From contig NZ_QEKI01000006.1 in the NCBI RefSeq assembly GCF_003096355.1, positions 124,001 to 188,000 on the forward strand: 64,000 bases of DNA. Direction: 5' to 3'. The translations under genes were made by a program, and so were the position numbers. The DNA comes from Pontibacter virosus (GTDB lineage Bacteria; Bacteroidota; Bacteroidia; Cytophagales; Hymenobacteraceae). Below the pieces are notes generated by a model. That model was not told the origin of the DNA. It saw nothing but the letters and a program-made list of their open reading frames with translations, and made no database searches. Positions 38,295-48,687 of this stretch are shown here, piece by piece (position 1 is the stretch's first letter; every line of letters starts with the position of its first letter).

Positions 38295-40149
38295 ATACTT
38301 CCTCAACTATGTCTTTCTCAAACTTCAGATTCTCAATAATGAATTGCTGGCGCTCCGGCGTGTTCTTGCCCATGTAGTAGCTCAGCATTTTCTGGATCGT
38401 TGTATCCTTCTGCAGGAACACCGGCTTCAATTTGATATTATCGCCAATGAACTTGCCAAACTCATCTGGCGAGATCTCACCCAAACCCTTGAAGCGGGTG
38501 ATCTCCGGACGTTTGCCCAGTTTCTCGATGGCAGCCTGTTTTTCGGTTTCGTTGTAGCAATAGATTGTCTCTTTCTTGTTGCGCACGCGGAAAAGCGGCG
38601 TTTCCAGAATGAACACGTGTCCGTTCTTGACAAGATCCGGGAAGAACTGCAGGAAGAACGTGAGCAGCAGCAGACGGATGTGCATCCCGTCCACGTCGGC
38701 GTCGGTGGCGATTACCACACGGTTATACCTGAGACCTTCCAGGCCTTCTTCAATGTTCAGGGCGTGTTGCAACAGGTTAAACTCCTCGTTCTCGTACACC
38801 ACCTTTTTCTTCAAACCAAAGCAATTGAGTGGCTTACCTCTCAGACTGAAAACAGCCTCTGTGTCCACGTTGCGGGATTTGGTGATGGAACCACTCGCCG
38901 AGTCACCCTCCGTGATGAAGAGCGTGGAAAGCAGGGCATTCTCGTGTTTGTCCTCGTTGAAGTGCAGGCGGCAGTCGCGCAGCTTGCGGTTGTGCAGGTT
39001 GGCTTTCTTGGCGCGCTGGTTGGCCAGTTTCTTCACACCCGCCATGTCCTTGCGCTCACGCTCGCTTTGCTCAATACGCTTCTTCAACGCTTCAGCCGTC
39101 GCCTGATTGATGCGGAGATAGTTATCAAGGTGCTCCTTGATGAAGTCATTGATATACGAGTTCACAGCCGGGCCATCCGGACCCATGTCAATCGAGCCCA
39201 GTTTGGTCTTGGTCTGCGACTCAAACACGGGCTCCTGCACACGCAGCGAAATGGCACCCACAACGGAGCCGCGAATATCAGCAGCGTCGTAATCCTTTTT
39301 ATAAAAGTCGCGGATCGTTTTAACAAGCGCCGTACGGAAAGCCGCCAGGTGCGTACCACCCATGGTCGTATACTGACCGTTCACGAAAGAATAGTACTCC
39401 TCACCGTAGTCGTTACCGTGTGTTATGGCCAGCTCAATGTCATTCCCTTTCAGGTGGATGATCGGGTAGCGCATGCTCTCCTCGTCGGCTTTGTTTCTCA
39501 AAAGATCGAGCAGGCCGTTCTCAGAGTAGAATTTCTTGCCGTTGAAGTTGATCGTCAGACCGGCGTTCAGGTACACGTAGTTCCATATCTGGTTCTCCAG
39601 ATAATCCGGATTGTACTGGTAGTTCTTGAAGATGGTATCGTCCGGCGTGAAAACCGTGAGCGTACCGTTGCGCTGCGAGGTTGCCTCCAGTGGAAGATCG
39701 TTTGTCAGCACACCACGCTCAAACTCAGCAGCCTTCATCTGCCCGTCGCGCACCGACTGGATGCGGAACTGGCTTGAAAGGGCGTTTACCGCTTTCGTAC
39801 CCACACCGTTTAGACCAACCGACTTCTGGAAAGCCTTACTGTCGTACTTACCACCGGTATTGATCTTGCTCACGCAGTCAATTACCTTGCCCAGCGGAAT
39901 ACCGCGGCCATAGTCGCGCACCTGTACCTTGTGGTCCGAAATCTTGATGTCGATGGTTTTGCCGAAACCCATCACGTGTTCGTCGATGGAGTTGTCGATC
40001 ACCTCTTTCACCAAAATGTAAATACCATCATCGGCCGAAGAACCGTCTCCCAACTTGCCGATGTACATACCGGGGCGTAGCCTGATGTGTTCGCGGGGCT
40101 CCAGCGAGCGAATGCTGTCTTCGTTGTAATTATGCTCTAACTCTGCCAT
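38287..40149 (-). CDS. parE: DNA topoisomerase IV subunit B
   Basis: 620 residues. The GHKL ATPase start ([12 protein letters not shown]), the transducer, and the TOPRIM segment ([12 protein letters not shown] and [17 protein letters not shown]) are complete. It supplies the ATPase of topoisomerase IV. Immediately followed by parC with an 8-base overlap, so translation is coupled. No recognisable promoter within 100 bases upstream. Confidence 0.95.
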   Translation of the reverse strand: MAELEHNYNEDSIRSLEPREHIRLRPGMYIGKLGDGSSADDGIYILVKEVIDNSIDEHVMGFGKTIDIKISDHKVQVRDYGRGIPLGKVIDCVSKINTGGKYDSKAFQKSVGLNGVGTKAVNALSSQFRIQSVRDGQMKAAEFERGVLTNDLPLEATSQRNGTLTVFTPDDTIFKNYQYNPDYLENQIWNYVYLNAGLTINFNGKKFYSENGLLDLLRNKADEESMRYPIIHLKGNDIELAITHGNDYGEEYYSFVNGQYTTMGGTHLAAFRTALVKTIRDFYKKDYDAADIRGSVVGAISLRVQEPVFESQTKTKLGSIDMGPDGPAVNSYINDFIKEHLDNYLRINQATAEALKKRIEQSERERKDMAGVKKLANQRAKKANLHNRKLRDCRLHFNEDKHENALLSTLFITEGDSASGSITKSRNVDTEAVFSLRGKPLNCFGLKKKVVYENEEFNLLQHALNIEEGLEGLRYNRVVIATDADVDGMHIRLLLLTFFLQFFPDLVKNGHVFILETPLFRVRNKKETIYCYNETEKQAAIEKLGKRPEITRFKGLGEISPDEFGKFIGDNIKLKPVFLQKDTTIQKMLSYYMGKNTPERQQFIIENLKFEKDIVEEVYA

Positions 40150-40498
40150 TCTGTAAGCGTAAGTGTATTTGATTTAGTGGAATCACTCGGAAATATAGAA
40201 AAATAAAAGAAATCAGACGCTACAAATAGTTCCGGCGCCTGACCGATTCGTTTACCAAAGCGGGATATTGCTAATATTTTTAGTTAGCAAATATAGCTAA
40301 TTTTGTTGAATTCATCAACTACTTCTATACAACCATCGCAGATTACATACAGTTCACGAAAACTGAAGAAAAACATAGGTATTAATTAGCTAATTTCATT
40401 AGCATAAAAATATTTAGATTTAACTATACTTGCGCATTACATTTGCTTAACTCAATGCGGTCAAAAGCAGACCGTACACCTATACACAGACGCACCCT
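40150..40498. other. Intergenic region with clustered GCTAAT repeats
   Basis: A 349-base divergent, AT-rich gap between parE and the AI-2E permease. It has no gene-like ORF. Short GCTAAT/ATTAGC half-sites cluster in two places, near 40268-40300 and 40381-40417, some arranged as inverted pairs. The downstream part holds the permease promoter. Confidence 0.5.
40425..40432 (+). promoter_or_regulatory. Promoter -7-like element for the AI-2E permease
   Basis: TATACTTG, a one-mismatch form of TAnnTTTG, 66 bases before the ATG. Confidence 0.4.
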
Positions 40499-41647
40499 AT
40501 GGAAATTAAATTACCCCGGTATTTTAAGTATGTCATCATTTTACTGGGACTTTTTCTCGCAATCTGGACCTTGCAAAGCTTCAAGTCAATTCTGATGCCG
40601 CTGGTCTTCGCACTGCTCTTTGCCTTACTCTTACTACCCCTCACCCGTGACCTTGAAAAATTTCGTTTCCCAAGGGCCCTGGCCATTCTGATTAGCATTG
40701 TGCTGGTAGTGATCGTATTGGGCTTGGTGATCTGGTTTCTGTCCATGCAGGTCATCAGTCTGACCTCGGAACTGGACACGATCGGCAAGAACTTCGATGC
40801 CCTGATCATGAAGGTGCAGGACTACCTTTACCACAATTTCGGTATACAGCCGGCTAACAAAAGTGAATTGTTCCGGAATGCGGTAGGTGGGCTGCGCGAG
40901 CTTTCTACTACTTTCGTTGGCAGCACGATCTCCCTGACCACCGGCGCGCTGACCATGATCACCATTGTGCCCATCTTCGTGTTCTGCTTCCTGTATTACC
41001 GCGATCACCTCGAACAGTTTATGTACAAGTTTGTGTCGAAAGAGCGCCGCGGCAGCCTGAACCATACCATCGACAACATACAATTGGTGGCACAAAGTTA
41101 TATTTCGGGATTGATGATCGTGATCGTGATCGTCTCCCTGCTCAACTCGGCGGGTTTGCTTATCCTCGGTGTCAAGTATGCGATCTTCTTTGGCGTGTTT
41201 GCCTCTATCCTGACAATCATTCCTTATATCGGTATTCTGATTGGGGCCATGCTCCCTGCACTGTTCACGCTGGCCACAACAGGCAGTCTGTTTGAGGCGG
41301 TACTGGTAGTGCTGGTATTCATGTTTGTGCAGTTTCTGGAAGGCAACTTCATCACACCCTATGTCGTTGGTTCTAAAGTGAGTATCAACCCCTTTGCCGC
41401 CATCGTGGCTTTGTTGATTGGTGGCGAGATCTGGGGGGCGGCCGGCATGATCATTTCCATACCCATGATCGCGATCCTGAAAGTGATTTTCGATGCCTAC
41501 GAACCCTTGCAGCCGTTTGGCTTTCTGCTGGCCGATATAGACGATGTGAAAGATAAGAAATCAGGGCGCTTCCGGAAGATGTTCGACAAGCTGCGTGAAA
41601 AGGCTAAAAAAGAGCGCTATGAAGATGACCGCGAGGCACAGCAGTAG
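40499..41647 (+). CDS. AI-2E family transporter
   Basis: 382 residues with about eight membrane helices in the AI-2E/PerM pattern: two N-terminal helices, a soluble segment, then helices around GALTMITIVPIFVFCFLYYR, GLMIVIVIVSLLNSAGLLIL and FASILTIIPYIGILIGAMLP, ending in a basic cytoplasmic tail. The family includes exporters and Na+(Li+)/H+ antiporters; the substrate here is unknown. It is preceded by the AT-rich region with GCTAAT repeats. Confidence 0.88.
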   Translation: MEIKLPRYFKYVIILLGLFLAIWTLQSFKSILMPLVFALLFALLLLPLTRDLEKFRFPRALAILISIVLVVIVLGLVIWFLSMQVISLTSELDTIGKNFDALIMKVQDYLYHNFGIQPANKSELFRNAVGGLRELSTTFVGSTISLTTGALTMITIVPIFVFCFLYYRDHLEQFMYKFVSKERRGSLNHTIDNIQLVAQSYISGLMIVIVIVSLLNSAGLLILGVKYAIFFGVFASILTIIPYIGILIGAMLPALFTLATTGSLFEAVLVVLVFMFVQFLEGNFITPYVVGSKVSINPFAAIVALLIGGEIWGAAGMIISIPMIAILKVIFDAYEPLQPFGFLLADIDDVKDKKSGRFRKMFDKLREKAKKERYEDDREAQQ

Positions 41648-41784
41648 CCCCCGTTTGCTAACTCTATTTGCATAAGGTATGGCCTAAGTGCGATTTGAAA
41701 CGTATTGCTAAGAATATTGGTTTACAGGATAGCCCTTTGGGAAATGCCAAAGACAGCATCCAAAAAGCCTAAAAAAGAATCAGC

Positions 41785-43194
41785 TTGTACGCCATCATAG
41801 ACATTGAGACGACGGGTAGCCAGCCTACACAGGACAGAATCACCGAGATTGCCATTTTCATTCACGATGGAAACGAAGTCGTGGATAAATACAGCACCCT
41901 GATCAACCCGGAGCGCCCCATACCTTATTTCATTTCTCAACTCACCGGCATTACCGACGACATGGTGCAGGACGCGCCCAAGTTTTACGAGGTGGCCAAA
42001 GACATTGTGCAGTTCACGGAAGGTAAGGTATTTGTGGCCCACAACGTGCGCTTCGACTACTCCTTTATCAAGAAAGAATTCGCTGATCTGGGCTTTACAT
42101 TTCAGCGCAAAACGCTTTGCACCGTGCGCCTGAGCCGTTCGCTTATACCTGGTCTGCCTTCTTACTCACTAGGCAAACTCTGCAAAAGCATCGACATAGA
42201 TTTACAGATGCGCCACCGAGCCATCGGCGACGCCGAAGCAACAGCAAAGCTTTTTGACAAGCTGATCAAGATCAACCGGCCGGTAATTGACGGAGCACAG
42301 CACATGGCTGATCAGGCCGAGCAACTCAAAAACGAGATCAAGGCCTCGCTCCTGCCTCCTGCCATCAGCAAGGAACAGGTAGACGCGTTGCCGACAGTGC
42401 CTGGTGTGTATTATTTTTACAACGAGGCAGGCGAGGTGATCTATGTAGGTAAGAGCATCAACATTAAAAAGCGCATTATCCAGCACTTCAATATCGACTA
42501 CAAGAGCCGCAAGTCTATTGAGTTCAAAAACCAGATCGCTGATATTACCTACGAACTGATGGGAAATGAACTGGTAGCGCTATTGTTTGAGTCGGCGGAG
42601 ATCAAGCGGATGAAGCCACACTACAACCGCCAGCAACGGCGCAGCGTGTTCAACACGGGAATATTTACCTACGAAGACGAAAATGGGTATAAACGCCTGA
42701 CCTTCGGAAGCGTGAACAAGGCTGACAATGTGAACATGACACCGATCATTGCGCTATCGAATCAGTTCAAGGCGAAAGGTTTCCTGTTCCATAAAGTATC
42801 GAAGTATAACCTGTGCCAGAAGCTGTGTGACTTGTATAAAACACCTGGTGCTTGCTTTGATTATCAGGTGCACATCTGCAAAGGCGCCTGCATCGGTAAT
42901 GAAACACCAGAGGAATACAATGCCCGTGTGGACGCCGCCATTGAGTCATTTACCTACGAGCACAATAGCTTTGTGATTGTGGGCAAAGGGCGCGAGATGG
43001 GCGAGAAGTCGATCGTCGTGGTGGAGCATGGTACCTACCTTGGCTTTGGATTTGTGGATGAGTATTTCTCAGCGAGCTCACTGGACGATTTCAAGTCGGA
43101 GATACAGCGCTACAACGATAACAAGGACATACAGCAAATCATACGCGGCCATATGCGCGGCAAGCACAAAGACAAGGTGTTGGTGTTTGATTAG
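41785..43194 (+). CDS. DEDDh exonuclease fused to a GIY-YIG nuclease domain
   Basis: 469 residues from a TTG start (MYAIIDIETTG); the nearby upstream ATG is out of frame. The N-terminal DnaQ-fold exonuclease has Asp6, Glu8, Asp91, His144 and Asp149. After a short linker a UvrC-like GIY-YIG domain starts at about 207 with GVYYFY and continues with VGKS (221-224) and Arg230. It lacks the UvrC C-terminal half, like Cho endonuclease, and ends in an uncharacterised 160-residue segment. This epsilon-Cho fusion is known in several phyla and is likely a DNA repair nuclease; the substrate is unproven. Confidence 0.85.
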   Translation: MYAIIDIETTGSQPTQDRITEIAIFIHDGNEVVDKYSTLINPERPIPYFISQLTGITDDMVQDAPKFYEVAKDIVQFTEGKVFVAHNVRFDYSFIKKEFADLGFTFQRKTLCTVRLSRSLIPGLPSYSLGKLCKSIDIDLQMRHRAIGDAEATAKLFDKLIKINRPVIDGAQHMADQAEQLKNEIKASLLPPAISKEQVDALPTVPGVYYFYNEAGEVIYVGKSINIKKRIIQHFNIDYKSRKSIEFKNQIADITYELMGNELVALLFESAEIKRMKPHYNRQQRRSVFNTGIFTYEDENGYKRLTFGSVNKADNVNMTPIIALSNQFKAKGFLFHKVSKYNLCQKLCDLYKTPGACFDYQVHICKGACIGNETPEEYNARVDAAIESFTYEHNSFVIVGKGREMGEKSIVVVEHGTYLGFGFVDEYFSASSLDDFKSEIQRYNDNKDIQQIIRGHMRGKHKDKVLVFD

Positions 43195-43298
43195 GCCTTC
43201 CTGTAAGGTATAGCCTAATTTCTGTAGCTCCTATCATCAATTTTCGGTTAAGAAATTATTTATCCGTAATTTCAAATCGAAATAAAACTTAAACATTC

Positions 43299-44369
43299 AT
43301 GGAAAAACGTTTCAGATCAGGGGTATTGTTCGGCGATGAAGTAACAGAGCTGTTCAAGTATGCCAATGAGAATAACTTTGCGCTGCCAGCCGTTAACGTG
43401 ATTGGCACAAACTCTATCAACGCCGTGCTGGAAACAGCCAAGGCGCTTAACTCACCAGTTATCATTCAGTTCTCGCACGGTGGTGCGCAGTTTTTCGCTG
43501 GCAAAGGCCTTGAAAACGACAACCAGAAAGCCGCTGTTGCAGGTGCCGTTTCCGGTGCCCAGCACGTGCACCTGATGGCCGAAGCTTATGGTGTACCTGT
43601 GGTGCTGCATACCGACCACGCTGCCAAGAAACTGCTACCTTGGATAGACGGATTGCTGGACGCTGGCGAGAAATACTACGAGCAGCATGGTAAGCCGCTC
43701 TACAGCTCGCACATGCTCGATCTGTCAGAGGAAGAAATAAAAGAAAACATCGAGACCTGCTCCAGCTACCTGGAGCGCATGAACAGGATCGGAATGACCG
43801 TAGAGATCGAACTCGGCGTAACGGGTGGCGAGGAAGACGGCGTGGATAACACGGATGTAGACAGCTCAAGACTGTATACCCAGCCGGACGAGGTGGCGTA
43901 TGCCTATGAAGAACTGAAGAAGGTGAGCGACCGCTTTACTATCGCAGCGGCTTTCGGCAACGTGCATGGTGTGTACAAGCCGGGTAACGTAGAACTGCGC
44001 CCAGAGATCCTGAAAAACTCACAGGACTTTATCAAAGAGAAATTCGGAACAGGCGACAACCCAGTGAACTTCGTATTTCACGGCGGTTCAGGTTCAGAGA
44101 AGGCCAAAATCACGGAAGCGATCGGTTACGGTGCCATCAAAATGAACATCGACACCGACATGCAGTGGGCCTTCTGGGACGGCGTGAAAAACTACTACGA
44201 GTCGAAACGCGATTATCTGCAAGGCCAGCTCGGCAATCCGGATGGCGCGGACTCTCCGAACAAGAAGTACTACGACCCACGCGTATGGCTGCGCAAAGGC
44301 GAGGAAAACTTCATTGCCAGACTGAAAGAGGCATTTGAAGATTTGAATTGTGTGAATCGCAATGCCTAG
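43299..44369 (+). CDS. fbaA: Class II fructose-bisphosphate aldolase
   Basis: 356 residues, normal for the FbaA subclass. It cleaves fructose 1,6-bisphosphate into two triose phosphates. The zinc and substrate motifs HTDHAAK (about 107-113), VEIELGVTGGEEDGVD, and HGGSGS are all present. A bidirectional terminator follows. Confidence 0.95.
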   Translation: MEKRFRSGVLFGDEVTELFKYANENNFALPAVNVIGTNSINAVLETAKALNSPVIIQFSHGGAQFFAGKGLENDNQKAAVAGAVSGAQHVHLMAEAYGVPVVLHTDHAAKKLLPWIDGLLDAGEKYYEQHGKPLYSSHMLDLSEEEIKENIETCSSYLERMNRIGMTVEIELGVTGGEEDGVDNTDVDSSRLYTQPDEVAYAYEELKKVSDRFTIAAAFGNVHGVYKPGNVELRPEILKNSQDFIKEKFGTGDNPVNFVFHGGSGSEKAKITEAIGYGAIKMNIDTDMQWAFWDGVKNYYESKRDYLQGQLGNPDGADSPNKKYYDPRVWLRKGEENFIARLKEAFEDLNCVNRNA

Positions 44370-44388
44370 GATATAGTTTGATACTGAT

Positions 44389-44420
44389 AAAAAGGGTGAG
44401 GCGAAAGCTTCACCCTTTTT
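44389..44420. terminator. Bidirectional terminator between fbaA and the PfkB gene
   Basis: An 11-bp A/T-flanked stem (44389-44399 with 44410-44420) between convergent genes. Confidence 0.85.
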
Positions 44421-44429
44421 AGTTAGCCC

Positions 44430-45368
44430 TTACCGATGCTCCATTAACCACTGATAGATCGCTTCCGTGTCCTCTTTGCGGCATAGCTCCGAACCCGGCG
44501 TCATGGTAGCGGCAGTACCGGCGGCAACACCGTAGCGCACCACTTCCTCGAGCGAACAACCTTTCAACAAGCTCATCACCATACCGGCTACCATACTGTC
44601 CCCGGCGCCGACGGCGCTCAGTTGCTTCACAGTAGGCGGTACCACATAGTGTATACCTGATTTTTTAGAAGCGAGCATGGCACCGCGTGGCCCCAGCGAT
44701 ACGACCAACACTTTGCATTTGCCTTCATCGAGCACCTGCATGGCAAACGCTTCCTGCTCCAAGGCTGAAATATGCTCTTTACCGGCCAACTTCGCCAACT
44801 CGCCTAAATTGGGCTTGATCAGGTATAGCCCCTCTCCTGCTGCTTTCAATAACGCCTCACCGGACGTATCCAGGATCAACTTAAAGTTGCGCTTATGTGC
44901 TATTACGGCCATCTGGAGGTAAAAGTCATCGGGCACGCCCGGAGAGAGACTGCCACTGGCTACCACGTATTCCGGCACCTGTTCCAATTTCTCGAGTTTG
45001 TCGAGCACCTGTTGCCACTCTGACTCTGCTATATGCGGGCCCGGCATGCCAAAGCGGAACTGGTCGCCGGTGCTGTCTTCCATTACCATCAGGTTTTCGC
45101 GGGTCCAGCTCCTGGTTTTGCCAGACCAATACTCCACCCCTTCTTTTTTAAGCAAATCGCAGAGCTTTTCTCCGGCTGGTCCTCCTGAAAGCAGCCAGGC
45201 GCAGGAGCTACCGCCTAGTTTGTGAATAGCGCGGGACACGTTAATGCCGCCACCTCCCGGCTCGAAAGTGGGCTCGTCGCAGCGGAGTTTCTTCTCGGGC
45301 AATACACGCTGCACATGGGTGCTTTTGTCTAGGGCAGGATTGATGGTGATGGTCAGGACCTTGTGCAT
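44430..45368 (-). CDS. PfkB-family hexose-phosphate kinase
   Basis: 312 residues of the ribokinase/PfkB fold. The first signature FEPGGGGINVSRAIHKLGG and the second, with catalytic Asp257 in SAVGAGDSMVAGM, are complete. The layout is that of 1-phosphofructokinase or 6-phosphofructokinase-2. Placed at the end of the GH65-OtsB-PGM operon and facing the aldolase, it probably makes fructose 1,6-bisphosphate. Confidence 0.85.
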   Translation of the reverse strand: MHKVLTITINPALDKSTHVQRVLPEKKLRCDEPTFEPGGGGINVSRAIHKLGGSSCAWLLSGGPAGEKLCDLLKKEGVEYWSGKTRSWTRENLMVMEDSTGDQFRFGMPGPHIAESEWQQVLDKLEKLEQVPEYVVASGSLSPGVPDDFYLQMAVIAHKRNFKLILDTSGEALLKAAGEGLYLIKPNLGELAKLAGKEHISALEQEAFAMQVLDEGKCKVLVVSLGPRGAMLASKKSGIHYVVPPTVKQLSAVGAGDSMVAGMVMSLLKGCSLEEVVRYGVAAGTAATMTPGSELCRKEDTEAIYQWLMEHR

Positions 45369-45438
45369 GCTTCTTCAAGTATAATGGATTTCAAACAGGT
45401 ACAGGTATATATAATCTGCTTTGAAAATAGTTTTTACC

Positions 45439-47841
45439 TCAGCGCTGAATATCAAACTCCTTCTTGTCACCGGTCCTGAAAGTATGGACTTCACCACAAA
45501 CACCTATTTTCACTTCTTTGGACCAGCCTCTGTCAAACGTAATGATCAGTTTATGGCATGTGATGTTCAGTTCCAGCCAATGTCCGCGGTAGCGCAACTG
45601 CAGGTTGAGGCAGGGCATTTCTTCCGGAAGAACCGGGTTAAGCCACAACACATCATCACGTATCTCAAGGCCTGTATAGGCGCGTTGCACCAGATCTACT
45701 GTACCGGCCATGGCCCCTAAGTGTATGCCTTCGGCCGTGGTGCCTCCCTGTATATCTTTCAGATCACTCATCAGGGCCATCTCAAAATTGACCCATGATC
45801 GTTTCCGGTCCGAACGGGCCAACACCCACGCATGCACAATCTTGCTCAGCGTGGAGCCATGGGAGGTGCGCTGTTCATAGTAGGCTATATTCACCCGGAT
45901 ATTCTCAGGCTTAAAATCGTAGTCAAGCTGCTTGAAGATGGAGAGTAATTCTTCAGAGGAAAACAGGTAGAAAAGCATCAGGACATCGGCCTGCTTGCTG
46001 GCTTTGTACTTGTTCACGTTGTCTCCTTCACTCTCGAGGATGCGGTCGAGCCGCATGGCCTCGCCGTGCTTCGCTTTATACGTATCCCAGTCGAACTCCT
46101 GCAGTTGGTCATAGCCGTCGAATTGTGCCATGATTCGGGTATCTTCCAGAAAAGGCACATACATGCGCTTACTGATGTCTTCCCAGCGTGTCAGGTCGTC
46201 AGGTGTGATGTGCAGTTTGGTGAGTAGTTCCTCGTACCGGGAGTCATCTATCACCTCTTTGAGTTGCAGCGCCTTTTGGATGACCCAGACGGCCAGCACA
46301 TTGGTGTAAGCGTTATTGTGAAGACCCACTTCCTCAGAATCGGGGTACTCGGTGTGGTACTCGTCAGGACCTACGACATGCAGTATCTCGTAGCGACCGG
46401 TTTCCTGGTTCAGGGTAGCGATAGTAGACCAGAACTGCGCGATGTCCATCATCAATTCAGCACCGTGGTAGCTCAGAAAATCTATGTCATCGGTGGCCTG
46501 ATAGTAGTGCCAGACATTGTAGGCAACAGCCGAGCTGATGTGACGCTGCAGGAACGTGTTGTCAGGGAGCCAGCGGCCGGACTGCGGATTTAGGTGAATG
46601 ACCTGGCTCTCTTCACGGCCATTGCTGCCACTTTGCCAAGGAAACATGGCGCCCTTGTATCCTGCCTCTTTTGCGGCACTGCGGGCCTCGTTCAAACGAC
46701 GATAGCGGTACATCAGCAATTCCCGCGTAATGGCAGGTAGGTGCAGGTTAAGAAAAGGAAAGATGAACAGCTCATCCCAGAAAATGTGTCCCCGGTAAGC
46801 TTCTCCGTGCCAGCCACGGGCAGGTACGCCTACATCGAGGTCGACGGTATGACCGGAAACTGTTTGCAGCAAGTGGAACACGTGCAGACGAAGTACCCCT
46901 TGTACTTTGGCGTTGCAGGCTGTGTCGAGGTCACAGCGGTTCCAGAGTCGTTGCCATGCCCGCTTATGCTCCTCCAGCAACGCCTCAAAAGTGCCCTGCC
47001 GCTTGATGTTGACGCAGGCATCCTGTAGAGGCTCCGATGTGGCCCAGTCGCGAGAAGTGTAAATCAGTACACTCTTTTCAAGGCGCAAAGGCTGGCCTTT
47101 CGTCGCCTGCAACCTGAACAAGTGTTCTACATAACCTTCCTCAATTTTGGTCTGAGGCAACACACCACTGACCTGGTCATTCAGGTATACCTGCGTGCGG
47201 GCTACCTGTGCCATGCGGGTTTTCGACTGCACGGTCTGCACGACCAGGAACATGTTTTCCTCATCGTGCTGCCCCTGTTCCAACGTTTCGAGGTGCTTAC
47301 TAGCCAATGTGCGGTAGCGGGCTACGCCACTGTTGATCACGCGTCCGTCCAGGGCAGACCGTATTTCTACCTCACCCGACCAGTTAAGCGGCGTGAGCTG
47401 CCACTCCAGCGCTGCAGAGTGTGGGTGGGCCATGCTAACAATGCGGCGGGTATTGAGCTTGGACTCGTGGCCTCTGCTATCGCGGAAATGCACATGGCGA
47501 AGCAACACACCGTGCTTCAGATCGAGCTCCTGCTTAAAATCCAGGACTTCGACGCTGCTCATATGGAACCACTCCTCGCCAGGATGCCGGAAAGAAACAG
47601 GGAGCCAGTTAGGCCAGTTTACAAGATCTTCGTTTTCGATTTGCTTACCGGCCACCTCGGAGGTAAGCCGGTTGTAGCCGCCAGCCAGGTAGGTGCCCGG
47701 GTAGTTTAGATCCGGTTCTGCTTTGGCTTCTTCAAATGCTCCCCGGGTGGCAATGTAACCGTTTCCTAAGGTACAGATTGCCTCACGCAGGGTTTGCTCT
47801 TTCGGAACCCATTGGTCATAGATGATGCTCCAATCAGCCAT
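45439..47841 (-). CDS. GH65 disaccharide phosphorylase
   Basis: 800 residues, normal for GH65. The catalytic acid Glu494 is in VVGPDEYHTEYPD. Phosphate-binding signatures KASKQADV (about 613-620) and TSHGSTLS (659-666) mark a phosphorylase rather than a hydrolase. GH65 enzymes split maltose, trehalose, kojibiose or similar disaccharides with phosphate and release beta-glucose 1-phosphate. The beta-phosphoglucomutase-like gene in the same operon fits that product. OtsB next door makes trehalose or trehalose phosphate a likely theme, but the disaccharide specificity is not readable. It overlaps the otsB stop by 8 bases. Confidence 0.88.
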   Translation of the reverse strand: MADWSIIYDQWVPKEQTLREAICTLGNGYIATRGAFEEAKAEPDLNYPGTYLAGGYNRLTSEVAGKQIENEDLVNWPNWLPVSFRHPGEEWFHMSSVEVLDFKQELDLKHGVLLRHVHFRDSRGHESKLNTRRIVSMAHPHSAALEWQLTPLNWSGEVEIRSALDGRVINSGVARYRTLASKHLETLEQGQHDEENMFLVVQTVQSKTRMAQVARTQVYLNDQVSGVLPQTKIEEGYVEHLFRLQATKGQPLRLEKSVLIYTSRDWATSEPLQDACVNIKRQGTFEALLEEHKRAWQRLWNRCDLDTACNAKVQGVLRLHVFHLLQTVSGHTVDLDVGVPARGWHGEAYRGHIFWDELFIFPFLNLHLPAITRELLMYRYRRLNEARSAAKEAGYKGAMFPWQSGSNGREESQVIHLNPQSGRWLPDNTFLQRHISSAVAYNVWHYYQATDDIDFLSYHGAELMMDIAQFWSTIATLNQETGRYEILHVVGPDEYHTEYPDSEEVGLHNNAYTNVLAVWVIQKALQLKEVIDDSRYEELLTKLHITPDDLTRWEDISKRMYVPFLEDTRIMAQFDGYDQLQEFDWDTYKAKHGEAMRLDRILESEGDNVNKYKASKQADVLMLFYLFSSEELLSIFKQLDYDFKPENIRVNIAYYEQRTSHGSTLSKIVHAWVLARSDRKRSWVNFEMALMSDLKDIQGGTTAEGIHLGAMAGTVDLVQRAYTGLEIRDDVLWLNPVLPEEMPCLNLQLRYRGHWLELNITCHKLIITFDRGWSKEVKIGVCGEVHTFRTGDKKEFDIQR

Positions 47842-48655
47842 TGCTTTTCTGTTTGATGGTGTCGGTCAGGTCTTCCAGGAAAACACGCACATCATCCACA
47901 CGCTCCAACCGGTAGGTAGCGGCCGTTTTTTCGTCGTGTTCACCTACCAGTACACCTATCCCTTTCCCCTGCAGCTCTGCAAAGGCATCTTCGTCGGTAA
48001 TATCGTCCCCGATATAAAGCGGAATGTATTTGCTATCATCCAAGCCTAACTCTTCCATCAGCCACATCACCGCTTTGCCTTTGTGCCAGTCGATGTTCGG
48101 TTTGAGTTCGTAAATCTTTTTGCCGTGACCGATTTTCAGTTCCGGCATCGTGTCCAGTACTTCGTCCACGACCTTTCGCACCTGGACCACCTCATCGTCA
48201 GCTACGTTGCGGTAGTGCACGGCAATGGCATAACGCTTTCGCTCCACCAGGCTACCTTCCACCCCTTTAAGTTTTTCCTGTAAGACGTCTTCCGCTTTAT
48301 CTAAGGCGGGCAGGGCGGCTTTGGCTCCTCCCGGCTCCGAGGCCATGCCACCCGGACCGGTGATATCAAATCCGTGTGATCCGGCAAAGTACAGGTTGTC
48401 AAGTTTTACCAGTTCTTCCACGTTCCGCCGGTCGCGTCCGCTTACCACAGCCACTTTGGTAACGGTAGCCAGATCTTGCAGGGCGCTCCGCATTTCGTCG
48501 GACAGGATCGCCATTTCGGGTCGCTGCACAATGGGGGTCAGGCAACCGTCGTAGTCGAGAAAAATGGCGGGAGTCTTGCCCTTGAATTGCTCTTTAAGTT
48601 CATCCAGTTGCTCGAGAGCCGACGGCAGTTCGAGGGCCTCACGTTTCTGTACCAT
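47834..48655 (-). CDS. otsB: Trehalose-6-phosphate phosphatase
   Basis: 273 residues. The HAD nucleophile pair Asp34 and Asp36 is in IFLDYDGCLTP, with a serine-threonine motif VVSGRD and the metal motif YIGDDITDEDAF near the end. It dephosphorylates trehalose 6-phosphate to trehalose. No trehalose-phosphate synthase (otsA) is in the window. Translationally coupled to the GH65 gene by overlap. Confidence 0.9.
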   Translation of the reverse strand: MVQKREALELPSALEQLDELKEQFKGKTPAIFLDYDGCLTPIVQRPEMAILSDEMRSALQDLATVTKVAVVSGRDRRNVEELVKLDNLYFAGSHGFDITGPGGMASEPGGAKAALPALDKAEDVLQEKLKGVEGSLVERKRYAIAVHYRNVADDEVVQVRKVVDEVLDTMPELKIGHGKKIYELKPNIDWHKGKAVMWLMEELGLDDSKYIPLYIGDDITDEDAFAELQGKGIGVLVGEHDEKTAATYRLERVDDVRVFLEDLTDTIKQKSNG

Positions 48656-48687
48656 AGTCTAGGTTTTGGGGTGTCGATGTTGTGGAT

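Noticed and set aside
38230..39777. A 515-codon open frame on the plus strand
   Set aside because: It is antisense to parE, which is fully supported. The translation is rich in His, Val and Leu with no domain, as expected for an antisense shadow.
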